Shown here piece after piece: positions 45,012 to 53,916 of a DNA stretch of 64,000 nucleotides. Under the pieces are notes generated by a model. It was not told the DNA's origin and ran no database searches. It worked only from the letters and a program-made list of their open reading frames with translations. A program made the translations under genes and the position numbers. The DNA comes from Herbidospora mongoliensis (lineage in GTDB: Bacteria; Actinomycetota; Actinomycetes; Streptosporangiales; Streptosporangiaceae): contig NZ_BBXD01000021.1 in NCBI RefSeq assembly GCF_001570545.1, positions 1-64,000 of the forward strand. Reading direction: 5' to 3'. Numbering within the stretch: position 1 is the stretch's first letter; each line of letters opens with the position of its first letter.

Positions 45012-45895
45012 ACATCTTCGAATGGTCGTTCCTGTCCGGTGTGCTCACCGCCACCGCGCCGGTGCTGCTGGCCGCGCTCGGCGGGCTGCTCTGCCAGGTC
45101 GCGGGCGTGTTCAACATCGCGCTGGAGGGTCAGCTGCTCTGGGGCGCGTTCACCGCCGTCGTGGTCAGCGACGCGACCGGCAGCGCGTGGGCGGGCGTGG
45201 CGGGCGCGATCATCGCGACCGTCCTGTTCTCCGGACTGCTCTCCGGGGCCTCGGTACGCCTGAAAGCCGACCCCATCGTGGTCGCGGTCGGCCTCAACCT
45301 GCTGGCGCTCGGACTGACGGCGTTCCTGATGCGGCAGATCTTCGGCAGCGGCGGCACCTACAGCTCCCCCGACCTGGCCGGTCTGCCCACCCTGGCCGAA
45401 CTGGGCCTCGACATACCCGTGCTGGGACCGCAGTCTCCGCTGGTGCCGCTGGCGTTGCTGCTGGTCGTGGCGATGGCCTGGTGGCTGACCCGGACCCGCT
45501 CGGGCCTGCGGCTGCGCGGCGCGGGCCAGCATCTGGAGGCCGCCGAGGCGGTCGGCCTGCCGGTCGCCGCCTACCGCCACGGCGTGACGCTGGCGGCGGG
45601 CGCGCTGTGCGGGCTGGCGGGAGCGCAGCTCTCCCTGGGCAACGTGACGCTGTTCAGCGAGGGCATGAGCGCCGGACGCGGCTGGATCGCGGTGGTCGCG
45701 GTGATGCTGAGCAGCGTGCTGCCCTACCGGCTGCTGCTGGCCTGCCTGCTGTTCGGCGTCGCCGAGGCGTTCGGCTTCCGCCTTCAGGGCGCGGGGCTGC
45801 CGCAGCAGGCGGCCGACGCCGCACCCTACGTGATCACCCTGGTCGCGCTGGTCCTCGCCGCGGTGTGGAGAAGGAGGTCGCATGAGCACGCCTGA
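45008..45895 (+). CDS. Nucleoside ABC transporter permease (NupQ-like)
   Basis: A 295-residue permease of the same class, with the signature CQVAGVFNIALEGQLLWGAF and LRLRGAGQHLEAAEAVGL. ATGA overlap with the previous gene; its 3' end overlaps the isomerase gene by 14 bases, tying transport to metabolism in one transcript. Confidence 0.9.
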   Translation: MNIFEWSFLSGVLTATAPVLLAALGGLLCQVAGVFNIALEGQLLWGAFTAVVVSDATGSAWAGVAGAIIATVLFSGLLSGASVRLKADPIVVAVGLNLLALGLTAFLMRQIFGSGGTYSSPDLAGLPTLAELGLDIPVLGPQSPLVPLALLLVVAMAWWLTRTRSGLRLRGAGQHLEAAEAVGLPVAAYRHGVTLAAGALCGLAGAQLSLGNVTLFSEGMSAGRGWIAVVAVMLSSVLPYRLLLACLLFGVAEAFGFRLQGAGLPQQAADAAPYVITLVALVLAAVWRRRSHEHA

Positions 45896-46871
45896 GCTGG
45901 CGCATTCGGTCCGGTGGACCGGCGACGCCGTGGAGATCCTCGACCGGCGGGTCTACCCGTTCGAGCGGACCTGGGTCCGCTGCACGACCAGCGACGAGGT
46001 CGCCCAGGCGATCAAGGACATGGTCACCCAGAGCTCGGGCCCGCTGTTCGCGACCACGGCCGCGATGGTGCTGGCCGCCCGTTCCGTCCGGCACCGCCCC
46101 CGTGGCGTGGCCGTAGAGGAACTACGGAAAGCGGGCGACAGGCTCATCGCGACCCGTCCCACCAACAACCACATCCGCGACGCCGTCCACGCGATCCTCG
46201 GCGACCTCGGAGACGGAGACCTGGCCGACGAGGTCCAGAAGGCCGCCGCCACCCACGACGCCGCGTACCGGAAACGGTCCGCCGCCCTGGGCAGGCACGC
46301 CGCCGACCTGCTCCCCGACGGCGCGACGGTGCTCACCCACTGCTGGGCCGACTACTACCTGATCGCCACCGTGCAGGCCGCCGAGGAACAGGGCAAATAC
46401 CTCGAATTCGTCTGTACGGAAACCCGCCCCTACCTCCAGGGAGCACGCCTGACCGCCGCGACCCTGGTCGAGATGGGCTACCAGCCGACACTGATCACCG
46501 ACGGCATGGTCGCCGCCGCGCTCGCGAACGGCGTCGCCGACGTCGCCCTCGTCGCCGCCGACCGGGTCACCCTCGACGGACACGTGATCAACAAGGTCGG
46601 CACGCTCGGCGTCGCCCTGGCCGCCAGCAGGTTCGGCCGGCCCTTCTACGCCCTCGTCCAGCGGCCCGACCCCCAGGCCCCCACCCCGAATGACGTGGTC
46701 ATCGAGTACCGCGACCCCGACGAGGTGCTGCACGTCCTCGGCCACCGCACCGCCGCCGACGGCGTCACCGGCCACTACCCGGCCTTCGACACGACCCCAC
46801 CTGACCTGGTCACCCGGATCGTCACCGAAAAGGGCGCCTTCCGCCCGGAAAATGTGAAAGAGGCACTATGA
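45882..46871 (+). CDS. mtnA: S-methyl-5-thioribose-1-phosphate isomerase-like protein (MtnA family)
   Basis: A 329-residue eIF2B/MtnA-family isomerase. It would convert methylthioribose-1-phosphate to methylthioribulose-1-phosphate. The proposed catalytic Cys154 (LTHCW) and Asp227 (AADRV) are present, as are ETRPYLQGARLTA and NKVGTLGVALAA. The N-terminal part is shorter and more divergent than in Bacillus MtnA, so a related sugar-phosphate substrate cannot be ruled out from sequence alone. Position next to mtnC and mtnB supports MtnA. Confidence 0.8.
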   Translation: MSTPELAHSVRWTGDAVEILDRRVYPFERTWVRCTTSDEVAQAIKDMVTQSSGPLFATTAAMVLAARSVRHRPRGVAVEELRKAGDRLIATRPTNNHIRDAVHAILGDLGDGDLADEVQKAAATHDAAYRKRSAALGRHAADLLPDGATVLTHCWADYYLIATVQAAEEQGKYLEFVCTETRPYLQGARLTAATLVEMGYQPTLITDGMVAAALANGVADVALVAADRVTLDGHVINKVGTLGVALAASRFGRPFYALVQRPDPQAPTPNDVVIEYRDPDEVLHVLGHRTAADGVTGHYPAFDTTPPDLVTRIVTEKGAFRPENVKEAL

Positions 46872-47818
46872 CCAGGCGCATCGTCGTCGACACCGACACG
46901 GGCATCGACGACGCCCACACCCTGCTCTACCTGGCCGGCCGTCCCGACGCGGAGATCGTCGCGATCACCTCGGTCTACGGCAACTGCGTCGAGTCCGACT
47001 CGGCCCGCAACATCGCCTACGTGAACCGCCTGGTCGGCCTCGATGTCCCGATATCCAGGGGCGCGAACGAACCGCTCGTCGGCGAGCCCCGCATCGCCGG
47101 TGCGGTCCACGGCAAGGACGGCCTCGGCGACGTCGGCTACGACCGCCCTCTGCCGGAAACGGGTGAGGAGAGCGCCGCCGAACTCCTGGTCCGCCTGGGC
47201 CGGGAGCAGCCGGGCGAGCTCGACCTGCTGGCCCTCGGCCCGCTGACCAACCTGGGCCTGGCGCTGCGCCTGGACCCCGACCTGTTCACCCGCTACCGCT
47301 CGGTCGTGCTGATGGGCGGTTCGGGCCCCTACGCCCCGCCCGGCACCCTGCTGATGGTCGACGCGAACATCAACAACGACCCGGTGGCGGCGAGCCTGGT
47401 CTTCTCGGCCCCGCGGAACGAACTGGTCATGGTCGGCGTGAACGTCACCGCGACCACGATCCTGGACGAGGTCGCCATCGGCGCCCTGCGCGCGACGAAC
47501 ACCCCGATCGCGAGGTTCGCCACCGAGATCCTCGACTCGTACATGGACTTCTACCAGAACGAGTGGGGCCGCCGGATCATCCCGCTGCACGACCCCCTCG
47601 CCGCCGCGATCCTGCTCGACCCCACGTTCGCCACCGCTTCAGTCGACGGCCCGGTCAACGTGAGGACCGATGGTTTCATGTCCAGAGCCAGGCTGATGCG
47701 CACCCACGACGGCCTGCCACCCGCCTTCCCCTACGAGCCCGCCCCGCCGACCAAGGTGATCACCGAGGTGGACGCGGCCCGCTTCGTCGCCGACTTCGTG
47801 GAGGTGCTCACCCGATGA
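46868..47818 (+). CDS. Inosine-uridine-type nucleoside hydrolase
   Basis: A 316-residue nucleoside hydrolase with the calcium-binding N-terminal motif VDTDTGIDDAHTLL (Asp8, Asp10, Asp14, Asp15). A second conserved segment is NINNDPVAASLVFSAP, and a late HDPLAAA motif supplies the last ligands. It cleaves N-glycosidic bonds of ribonucleosides. Inside a methionine-salvage operon without MtnN or MtnP, it may hydrolyse methylthioadenosine to methylthioribose and adenine (inference). ATGA overlaps on both sides. Confidence 0.88.
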   Translation: MTRRIVVDTDTGIDDAHTLLYLAGRPDAEIVAITSVYGNCVESDSARNIAYVNRLVGLDVPISRGANEPLVGEPRIAGAVHGKDGLGDVGYDRPLPETGEESAAELLVRLGREQPGELDLLALGPLTNLGLALRLDPDLFTRYRSVVLMGGSGPYAPPGTLLMVDANINNDPVAASLVFSAPRNELVMVGVNVTATTILDEVAIGALRATNTPIARFATEILDSYMDFYQNEWGRRIIPLHDPLAAAILLDPTFATASVDGPVNVRTDGFMSRARLMRTHDGLPPAFPYEPAPPTKVITEVDAARFVADFVEVLTR

Positions 47819-48471
47819 GCTGGATCGTGCTGGACATCGAAGGGACGACGAGCTCGACCGAGTCGGTGCACGTCGGCCTCTACTCCTACGCCCGCCCGCG
47901 CCTCGGCCCGTGGATCGACGCCCACCGCGACGACCCGGAGGTCGCTCAGGCCGTACGGGAGACCGGCGGTGAAATCACCGACGAGACCGTCGCGATCCTG
48001 CACGCGTGGATGGACGGCGACGTCAAGGCGACCCCGCTGAAGACCCTGCAGGGACAGATCTGGGCGGCGGGCTTCGCCGACGGCGAGCTCACCGCGCACT
48101 TCTTCCCCGATGTCGCGCCCCGGCTGCGCGAATGGCACGCCCAGGGCCGTCACCTGGCCGTCTTCTCCTCCGGCGCGGTCTCCAGCCAGCGGCCGTGGTT
48201 CCGGCACACCCCCGACGGCGACCTGTCGACGCTGATCGAGCACCACTTCGACACCGTCAACGCGGGCCCCAAACGGGAGAGCGCGTCCTACGAGCGCATC
48301 GCCGCCGCGCTGGGCACCGACGACCTACTGTTCCTGTCAGACGTACCGGCCGAACTGGACGCCGCGGCGGCGGCCGGCTGGCAGGCGATCGGCATCCGCC
48401 GGCCGGGCGAGCCCAGCGAGCGGGCCGACTTCGGCGCGCACCGCGTGGCCACGAGCTTCGAGGAGATCTGA
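47815..48471 (+). CDS. mtnC: Enolase-phosphatase E1 (acireductone synthase, MtnC)
   Basis: A 218-residue HAD-family enzyme. It enolises and dephosphorylates 2,3-diketo-5-methylthiopentyl-1-phosphate to acireductone. The HAD motif I is VLDIEGTTSS (Asp7, Glu9), the form specific to MtnC. GQIWAAGFADGEL, FSSGAVSSQRPWF and FLSDVPAELDAA are also characteristic. It is coupled to both neighbours. Confidence 0.93.
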   Translation: MSWIVLDIEGTTSSTESVHVGLYSYARPRLGPWIDAHRDDPEVAQAVRETGGEITDETVAILHAWMDGDVKATPLKTLQGQIWAAGFADGELTAHFFPDVAPRLREWHAQGRHLAVFSSGAVSSQRPWFRHTPDGDLSTLIEHHFDTVNAGPKRESASYERIAAALGTDDLLFLSDVPAELDAAAAAGWQAIGIRRPGEPSERADFGAHRVATSFEEI

Positions 48472-49082
48472 TGAACCGGGAACACGTGCTGGACGCCGGC
48501 GCCCGGCTCGCCGTCGAGGCGGCCAGGTTCACCGGCATGGGCTGGATGCGCGGCACCTCGGGCAACCTGTCCGAGGTGGTCTCCCGCGACCCGCTGCGGC
48601 TCGCGGTCACCGCCAGCGGCCTGGACAAGGGCGAACTCGTCGCCTCCGACATCGCCGTGGTCGGCGGGCAGGGTGAACCGGTCGAGGTCACCGGCATCGA
48701 ACCGCTGACCCCGTCGGCCGAGGCCGGTCTGCACGCCCGCGTGGCGGCGGTGTCGGGAGCCGACGCGATCGTGCACGTCCACGCGCTGAACGCGGTGCTC
48801 GCGGGCCACCACTGGCCCAAGGGGGTGGTCCTGAAGGACGTCGAGACCCTCAAGGGCATCGGCCGCCTGGCCCACGACGACGAGGTGGTCATCCCCGTCA
48901 TCGAGAACAGCCAGGACATGACCGAACTGGGCGACCGCTTCGAGGCCGTGTACGACCCCCGCACCCCCGCCGTGATCGTCGCCAACCACGGCCTCTACAC
49001 CTGGGCCCCCACCCTGCACCGGGCCCGGCACATCACCGAGTGCGTGGAGTGGCTGCTGGCGTACCGCATCGCCATCCGCTGA
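48471..49082 (+). CDS. mtnB: Methylthioribulose-1-phosphate dehydratase (MtnB)
   Basis: A 203-residue class II aldolase-fold enzyme. Conserved parts are MRGTSGNLSEV, the VTASGLDKGEL phosphate loop, the zinc ligands in VHVHALNAV and the late NHGLYTWAPTLHRA segment. It dehydrates methylthioribulose-1-phosphate. Because MtnC and MtnD are present, dehydration is favoured over the aldol cleavage of the DHAP shunt. Last gene of the eight-gene transport-salvage operon, followed by a strong terminator. Confidence 0.9.
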   Translation: MNREHVLDAGARLAVEAARFTGMGWMRGTSGNLSEVVSRDPLRLAVTASGLDKGELVASDIAVVGGQGEPVEVTGIEPLTPSAEAGLHARVAAVSGADAIVHVHALNAVLAGHHWPKGVVLKDVETLKGIGRLAHDDEVVIPVIENSQDMTELGDRFEAVYDPRTPAVIVANHGLYTWAPTLHRARHITECVEWLLAYRIAIR

Positions 49083-49095
49083 CCGAACGAACGAC

Positions 49096-49134
49096 GGCCG
49101 GGCGGCGTACCGAATCACCGATCGCCGCCCGGCC
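49096..49134. terminator. Bidirectional terminator between mtnB and mtnK
   Basis: GGCCGGGCGGCG (49096-49107) and CGCCGCCCGGCC (49123-49134) form a perfect 12-bp GC stem with a 15-base loop between two convergent genes. Confidence 0.85.
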
Positions 49135-49234
49135 GAATCGCCGCTGATGGGCCGCCACCAACGGGCCGCCGCCTGGCGCGCATGCGGCCGGCGGCGTGCC
49201 TGACCGCCGACCGGCCAGGCGATGTGCCCGACCG

Positions 49235-50416
49235 CTATGCGCTGACGAGCAGGTCGCCCACTCGGTCGAACACGTCCCGGCCGGGCTCGGTGGTCAGCAG
49301 GTGGCGCGCCACCCGCAGTACGCCCCTGATGGCCGTCGCGCGCTCCGGCTCGGGGAGCGTCTCGATGTCGCTGACCCGGGCGAAGCCGATGATCCGCCGG
49401 GTCGCCTTCGCCGCCGCGAACACCGCGGAGTCGGCCCTGACCTTGGCCAGGTAGGCCGCCAGCACGCCGTCGCCGTAGATCCGGGGGTCGACCCGGTCCG
49501 GCCACAGGGCGGTGAACTCGGTCTCGAACGCGGTCCAGGTCTCCTCGGCCAGTCCGAGCGCCCACGTGGCGTGGCCGGTATCCCCGAGGACGAAGCTCCG
49601 GGCCGCCGCCAGCACGTAGTTGCCCCACAGGGCGCCGAGGTCGAAGCCGACCGGGCCGTAGAAGGCGAACTCCACGTCGAACGCGCGGGCCGACACCGGC
49701 GACCCCGGCCGGACCAGCACAGAGCCCGTGTGCAGGTCGCCGTGGATCAGCGCCTCGCCGTGGGTCATGAACGCCAGCTTGGCCAGCCCGATCGCGGTCC
49801 GCACCGCCGGGTCGCCCACGTAGGCCGCCACGTCGGACTTGGTGGCGGGCAGGATCTTGTTGTGCTCGTGCTCGATGTACGGCTCGGTGAAGACCAGGTC
49901 CTCGGTGATCTCGCACAGCTCGGGGTTGATCGAGGCGGCCAGCGCGTCCTTGTGCCGGTAGTTCCCCAGCCCGAACACCGAGGTCCCGAACGCCACCTTG
50001 GCGACATAGCGCCCCAGGTCGGCGGCCACCCCGTCGGTCCGCACGCCCTCGTTGAGCAGCCCACGCCAGACCCGATGGTCAGAGAGGTCCTCCAGCGCGA
50101 CGACGTGACGTTCGTCGTCGAAGTCGAGCAGCGCGGGCACCAGGCCCGGCGCCACCCGCCCGTGTTCGGCCAGCACCACGGCCTCGATGCGGTTGCGGTC
50201 GGGGGTGATCGGCCAGGTGGGGTCGACTCTCACGTACGGCATCGACTGCTTGAGCACCACGCCGGGCCCGTCGGCGGTCGCCACGGCGAACACGATGTTC
50301 ATGTTGCCGTCGCCGATCTCCCGTACGGAGACGGGATCGGCGAACGCCGCCAGGGCGGGCCTGCTCGCGAGGTAGGCGGGGACGTTGTCGACGGTGAGCA
50401 GCTCATAGTCGGTCAA
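49235..50416 (-). CDS. mtnK: S-methyl-5-thioribose kinase (MtnK)
   Basis: A 393-residue kinase that phosphorylates methylthioribose at O1. MtnK-specific motifs are exact: IHGDLHTGSVLV (225-231 core) and AFDVEFAFYGPVGFDLG with the DxE metal-binding pair (Asp247, Glu249). The N-terminal EIGDGNMNIVF matches the nucleotide loop. It overlaps the upstream permease gene by 14 bases. With the nucleoside hydrolase it completes MTA to methylthioribose-1-phosphate. Confidence 0.95.
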   Translation of the reverse strand: MTDYELLTVDNVPAYLASRPALAAFADPVSVREIGDGNMNIVFAVATADGPGVVLKQSMPYVRVDPTWPITPDRNRIEAVVLAEHGRVAPGLVPALLDFDDERHVVALEDLSDHRVWRGLLNEGVRTDGVAADLGRYVAKVAFGTSVFGLGNYRHKDALAASINPELCEITEDLVFTEPYIEHEHNKILPATKSDVAAYVGDPAVRTAIGLAKLAFMTHGEALIHGDLHTGSVLVRPGSPVSARAFDVEFAFYGPVGFDLGALWGNYVLAAARSFVLGDTGHATWALGLAEETWTAFETEFTALWPDRVDPRIYGDGVLAAYLAKVRADSAVFAAAKATRRIIGFARVSDIETLPEPERATAIRGVLRVARHLLTTEPGRDVFDRVGDLLVSA

Positions 50417-51377
50417 CGGAACTCCTGAGGGTGTAGCTCACGACGAGGGCGCCCGCCAGCAGGGCGCCCTGGACGAAGGTCTGGGTGTAGTAGGGGGCGT
50501 TCAGCATGGTCATCCCGTTGATCACCACGCCGATGAAGACGGCGCCGACGACCGTGCCGGTCACGTTGGGCCGGTTGGCGCCGAGCACCGCGTAGCCGAT
50601 CAGGGCCGCCGCCACCGATTGGAGCAGGTAGGGGTCGCCCGCGCCGACGTCGCCGCGCCCGAGGCGGGCCGACAGCATGATCCCGGCGACCGCCGCGCAC
50701 AGCCCCGACACGGCGTAGGCCATCGCCCGGTAGCGGGTCACCCGGATGCCGGCCAGCCGCGCGGCCTCGGCGTTGCCGCCGATGGCGTACAGGGCGACGC
50801 CCCAGCGGGTGCGTTCGAGGAACAGCCAGACGACGACCGCGACCAGCGCGAACACGATGACCGGGACCGGCACCGACCAGATCTTGCCGCTGCCGATCCA
50901 GGCGAAGCCCTCGGTGTAGCGGCCGGGCGCGGGCGCGCCGTCGACGGTCATGCCGGGCGCGACCGACTTGCCCGAGGTGAGGATCAGCGCCAGGCCCTGG
51001 AACAGGAACATCGTGCCCAGCGTGGCCACCAGGTCGGGGATCTTCGCGACCACGGTGAGCAGCGCGTTCACCCCCGCCACCAGCAGGCCGGTGAGCAGCC
51101 CGGCGACGATGGCGGTGGCGCCGGTGAGGTTGAAGCGGACCATGGTCAGCGCGGTCACCATGACCACCGCGCCGACGTTGGCCCCCGCCGACAGGTCGAA
51201 GCCGCCGGTGGTCATCGACACGGTCACGCCCAGCGCCACCACCCCGACGATCGCCACCGACTGCAACACGATGAGCGCGTTGCCGTAGGTGGCGAAAGCG
51301 GGGCGGAGCACCGCGAAGACGACCATCAGCGCGGCGAGTACGACCAGCAGGCCGTACTTGTAGGCCGCACGGGTCAC
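50403..51377 (-). CDS. RbsC-type ABC permease, methylthioribose locus
   Basis: A 324-residue sugar permease of the RbsC class. It has TTGGFDLSAGANVGAVVM, GGNAEAARLAGIRVTRYRAMAYAVSG split over one loop, and a GANRPNVTGTVVGAVFIG segment. It is coupled to the binding protein upstream (ATGA) and overlaps mtnK downstream. No RbsA ATPase gene accompanies it. Methylthioribose or ribose is the likely cargo. Confidence 0.88.
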   Translation of the reverse strand: MTRAAYKYGLLVVLAALMVVFAVLRPAFATYGNALIVLQSVAIVGVVALGVTVSMTTGGFDLSAGANVGAVVMVTALTMVRFNLTGATAIVAGLLTGLLVAGVNALLTVVAKIPDLVATLGTMFLFQGLALILTSGKSVAPGMTVDGAPAPGRYTEGFAWIGSGKIWSVPVPVIVFALVAVVVWLFLERTRWGVALYAIGGNAEAARLAGIRVTRYRAMAYAVSGLCAAVAGIMLSARLGRGDVGAGDPYLLQSVAAALIGYAVLGANRPNVTGTVVGAVFIGVVINGMTMLNAPYYTQTFVQGALLAGALVVSYTLRSSVDRL

Positions 51378-52489
51378 GGAACCGCCCAGGGCACAGGGGC
51401 CACGTCAGGCGTGGTCAGCTCGGGGATGGCGGTGGTGAGCTGCTCGATGTTGGCGATCTTGCCGTCGACGAGCTGCTTCTGGGTGACCAGGGCCGGCGGG
51501 ATCTTGATCTCGGGCTCGACCTGCTCCCCGGCGACCAGCAGCGCGGCGGCCCGCACCGCGATCCGGCCGACGTTCGACGGGTCGGTCGTGGCGGTCGCCA
51601 CCCACGGGCTGTTCGGCTCGGTGATGACGCCGATGTCGGCGGTGGAGATGTCCGCGCCGTAGATCTTGACCTTGTCCTGCAGCCCGAGTTCCTTGACCGC
51701 GATGGCCGCGCCCTTGGCGAACTCGTCGTAGGGAGCGAAGATCGCCTTCACGTTCGGGTTGGCCTGGAGGGTCGCCTTGGCCTGGTCGGCCACGGCCGAG
51801 GCGGTCGAGTTGTTGACCACGCCGATCTGGGCGACCTCCTTGATCCCCGGGTTGTCCTTCTTGAAGGTCGTCCACACCTCGTTGCGCCGGTCAAGGGGGG
51901 CGAAGCCGGAGACGTACACATAGACGACCTCGCCGGTCCCCCCGGTGTCGGCCTTCAGCGCGCCGAGCGCCAGTTCGGCGATCTTGTGGTCGTCCTGGGT
52001 CAGCGCGACGGCCTTGGGCGTGCCCGGGTCGACGTCGAAGGCGACCAGCGGGATGCCGGCGTCAGCGGCCTTCTTGATGGCCGGCTGGACGGTGTCGGCG
52101 AACCCGTGGTCGACGATGATCGCGTCGGCCTTCTGCTGGACGGCCTGCTCCAGGTTGAGTGCCTGCTTGTCGTTGTTGCCGTCGCCGCTGGAGACCTCCA
52201 GCGTGACCTTGAGCGCCTGCGCCTCGGCCTGCGCCCCCGCGAGCCACTGCTCGAAGTAGTCACCGGACGAGAGCTGACGCACCAGAGCGACCCGCACTCC
52301 CCCGGCGGCGAACTTCGCCGGGACGGAGACGGTAGGTGAAGCGACCGGGGCCGCCGCCGGAGCGGACGTCGCGGGCGCGGAAGTGGCGGTGGAAGGGGTT
52401 CCCTGGGAGCATCCGGCGAGCGCCAGGACGCCCAGGAGAAGAGAGGCTCCGAGGAGTCGAGCGTGAATCACACTCGGGATGCTAGGCAC
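51374..52489 (-). CDS. RbsB-type sugar-binding lipoprotein, methylthioribose locus
   Basis: A 371-residue periplasmic-binding protein of the ribose/galactose class with lipobox LALAGC (Cys27) and a low-complexity Thr/Ala/Pro linker. The fold is indicated by VSSGDGNNDKQALNLEQAV, IIVDHGFADTVQPAI, PLVAFDVDPGTPKAVAL and AIFAPYDEFAKGA. Start is GTG 52489 or GTG 52471; neither has a strong ribosome site. First gene of the SBP-permease-mtnK operon, divergent from mtnD. Confidence 0.88.
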   Translation of the reverse strand: MPSIPSVIHARLLGASLLLGVLALAGCSQGTPSTATSAPATSAPAAAPVASPTVSVPAKFAAGGVRVALVRQLSSGDYFEQWLAGAQAEAQALKVTLEVSSGDGNNDKQALNLEQAVQQKADAIIVDHGFADTVQPAIKKAADAGIPLVAFDVDPGTPKAVALTQDDHKIAELALGALKADTGGTGEVVYVYVSGFAPLDRRNEVWTTFKKDNPGIKEVAQIGVVNNSTASAVADQAKATLQANPNVKAIFAPYDEFAKGAAIAVKELGLQDKVKIYGADISTADIGVITEPNSPWVATATTDPSNVGRIAVRAAALLVAGEQVEPEIKIPPALVTQKQLVDGKIANIEQLTTAIPELTTPDVAPVPWAVP

Positions 52490-52504
52490 CGTCTCGGATA
52501 TTGT

Positions 52505-52519
52505 CTACTTTTCAAGTAG
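52505..52519. promoter_or_regulatory. Palindrome CTACTTTTCAAGTAG in the SBP/mtnD intergenic region
   Basis: Six-base arms CTACTT/AAGTAG around a 3-base centre, in the 67 bases between divergent salvage genes. A common operator for both transcripts is plausible. No regulator gene is nearby in the island. Confidence 0.45.
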
Positions 52520-52556
52520 GATTTACGCAGATAGCCGTTGATTAGGGACGAAGCCC

Positions 52557-53123
52557 ATGACCTACCTCACTGTGTACACCGACGGCCCGGCCCCCGAGAC
52601 CCTCCTGCGGACCGAAGACCAGGCCGAGATCGCCACCACCCTGAAGGAGATCGGCGTCCGCCTGCGCCACTGGGACATCGTCGACGGCCTCGACGACGCG
52701 ACCCAGGACGAGGTCCTCGCCGCCTACCGCGACGAGGTCGCCGCCGTCGTCGCCGAAGAGGGCTACACGTTCGTCGACGTCGCCAAGCTCGGCCCGGACG
52801 CCCCCGCCGACGTGGCCGCGGGCGCCCGCGCGAAGTTCCTCAACGAGCACACCCACGACGACGACGAGGTCCGCTTCTTCGTGGCCGGCTCAGGCATCTT
52901 CTACCTCCACGTCGGCGGCCGGGTGAACGCCGTCTTCTGCGAGCCCGGCGACCTGCTGAGCGTGCCGAAGAACACCACTCACTGGTTCGACATGGGCACC
53001 AGCCCCCACTTCACCGCGATCCGCTTCTTCCACGACGACGACGGCTGGGTCGGCGACTTCACCGGCGACCAGATCTCGGCGCGGATCCCCGACTACGACA
53101 CGATCGCAGCGGAGCGCGGCTGA
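52557..53123 (+). CDS. mtnD: Acireductone dioxygenase (MtnD)
   Basis: A 188-residue cupin that uses oxygen to convert acireductone to 2-keto-4-methylthiobutyrate plus formate (Fe form). Metal ligands are clear: His98, His100 and Glu104 in [12 protein letters not shown] and His142 in NTTHWFDMG. It completes salvage up to the keto acid; the final transaminase is not in the window and is usually a general aminotransferase. Confidence 0.95.
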   Translation: MTYLTVYTDGPAPETLLRTEDQAEIATTLKEIGVRLRHWDIVDGLDDATQDEVLAAYRDEVAAVVAEEGYTFVDVAKLGPDAPADVAAGARAKFLNEHTHDDDEVRFFVAGSGIFYLHVGGRVNAVFCEPGDLLSVPKNTTHWFDMGTSPHFTAIRFFHDDDGWVGDFTGDQISARIPDYDTIAAERG

Positions 53124-53190
53124 GTTCTCCGACAGCGCCAGATTTCGGCGTTGTGACGCGGTTTCGCGGGGCTGCGGGTAGCAAGGAGAG

Positions 53191-53916
53191 ATGGACCCCG
53201 CTCCGGCGTCGCGCATCCTCCGCCTGGCGGGGTTCGCCCTCCGGGTGTCGCTGCTGCTGACCCTGACGGCCGGCGTGCTCCTCTCCGGCGCCTCCTACGC
53301 CCCGTCGCCCCGGACACTCGGGCAGTTCCAGGCCGCGCTGGCGGCCGGTCAGGTCGACCGGGTCGCCTTCCTGCTCGCCGACCGCGGCGGCTTCTCCACC
53401 CTGGTGTGGTCGGAGTCGCCGCTGATCTGGCACGAGATCATGTGGTCCGAGGACGGGCACACGTTCACCGACTCCCGTGGCCTCTACGACAAGAGGCGGC
53501 TCCTGGCGGACCTGGACCGGGTGCGGCCACCTCCGTCGTGGCGGCAGGAAGACACCAGGAGCCAGGCGGGCAGCCTCCCGCTGCTGCCCGGGTGGCCGTT
53601 CGCCTTCCGGGGCGGCGACCAGCTGATCTGGCCCGCCGTCGCGTGGGTGACCGCCTTCCTCCTGATGACGTACACCACCACCCGCCTGGCCAACCGGTTC
53701 GCCTGGTTCTGGTTGTGCACGGCCGGGCAGCTCGGGATCCTGCCGTTCCTCGTACTGGAACCCCGCCCCCTGTGGCGAGGGCCCGGCGAGGGGAAGGCCG
53801 CCACGCCCAACCGGATGAAGGGCGGGCGCGGCTGCCTCTGGTCGATCTTGCTGGCCTTCGTATCGCTGTGGGCCATCTACGGCGCGGGCCAGCTCGTCAG
53901 GCTTCTGCTGGGCTAG
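53191..53916 (+). CDS. Hypothetical membrane protein, 241 aa
   Basis: One N-terminal helix (FALRVSLLLTLTAGVLLSG), a ~110-residue loop with Trp-rich segments (LIWHEIMWSEDG), and three C-terminal helices (LIWPAVAWVTAFLLMTY, FAWFWLCTAGQLGILPFLV, GCLWSILLAFVSLWAIYG). Family not recognised. Its 3' end overlaps the convergent GGCT-M24 gene by 4 bases. Confidence 0.6.
   Translation: MDPAPASRILRLAGFALRVSLLLTLTAGVLLSGASYAPSPRTLGQFQAALAAGQVDRVAFLLADRGGFSTLVWSESPLIWHEIMWSEDGHTFTDSRGLYDKRRLLADLDRVRPPPSWRQEDTRSQAGSLPLLPGWPFAFRGGDQLIWPAVAWVTAFLLMTYTTTRLANRFAWFWLCTAGQLGILPFLVLEPRPLWRGPGEGKAATPNRMKGGRGCLWSILLAFVSLWAIYGAGQLVRLLLG

Noticed and set aside
48471-49082. DHAP-shunt aldolase (Ald2) instead of MtnB
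   Set aside because: Presence of MtnC immediately upstream and MtnD nearby makes the full salvage route more likely; the fold alone cannot separate the two.
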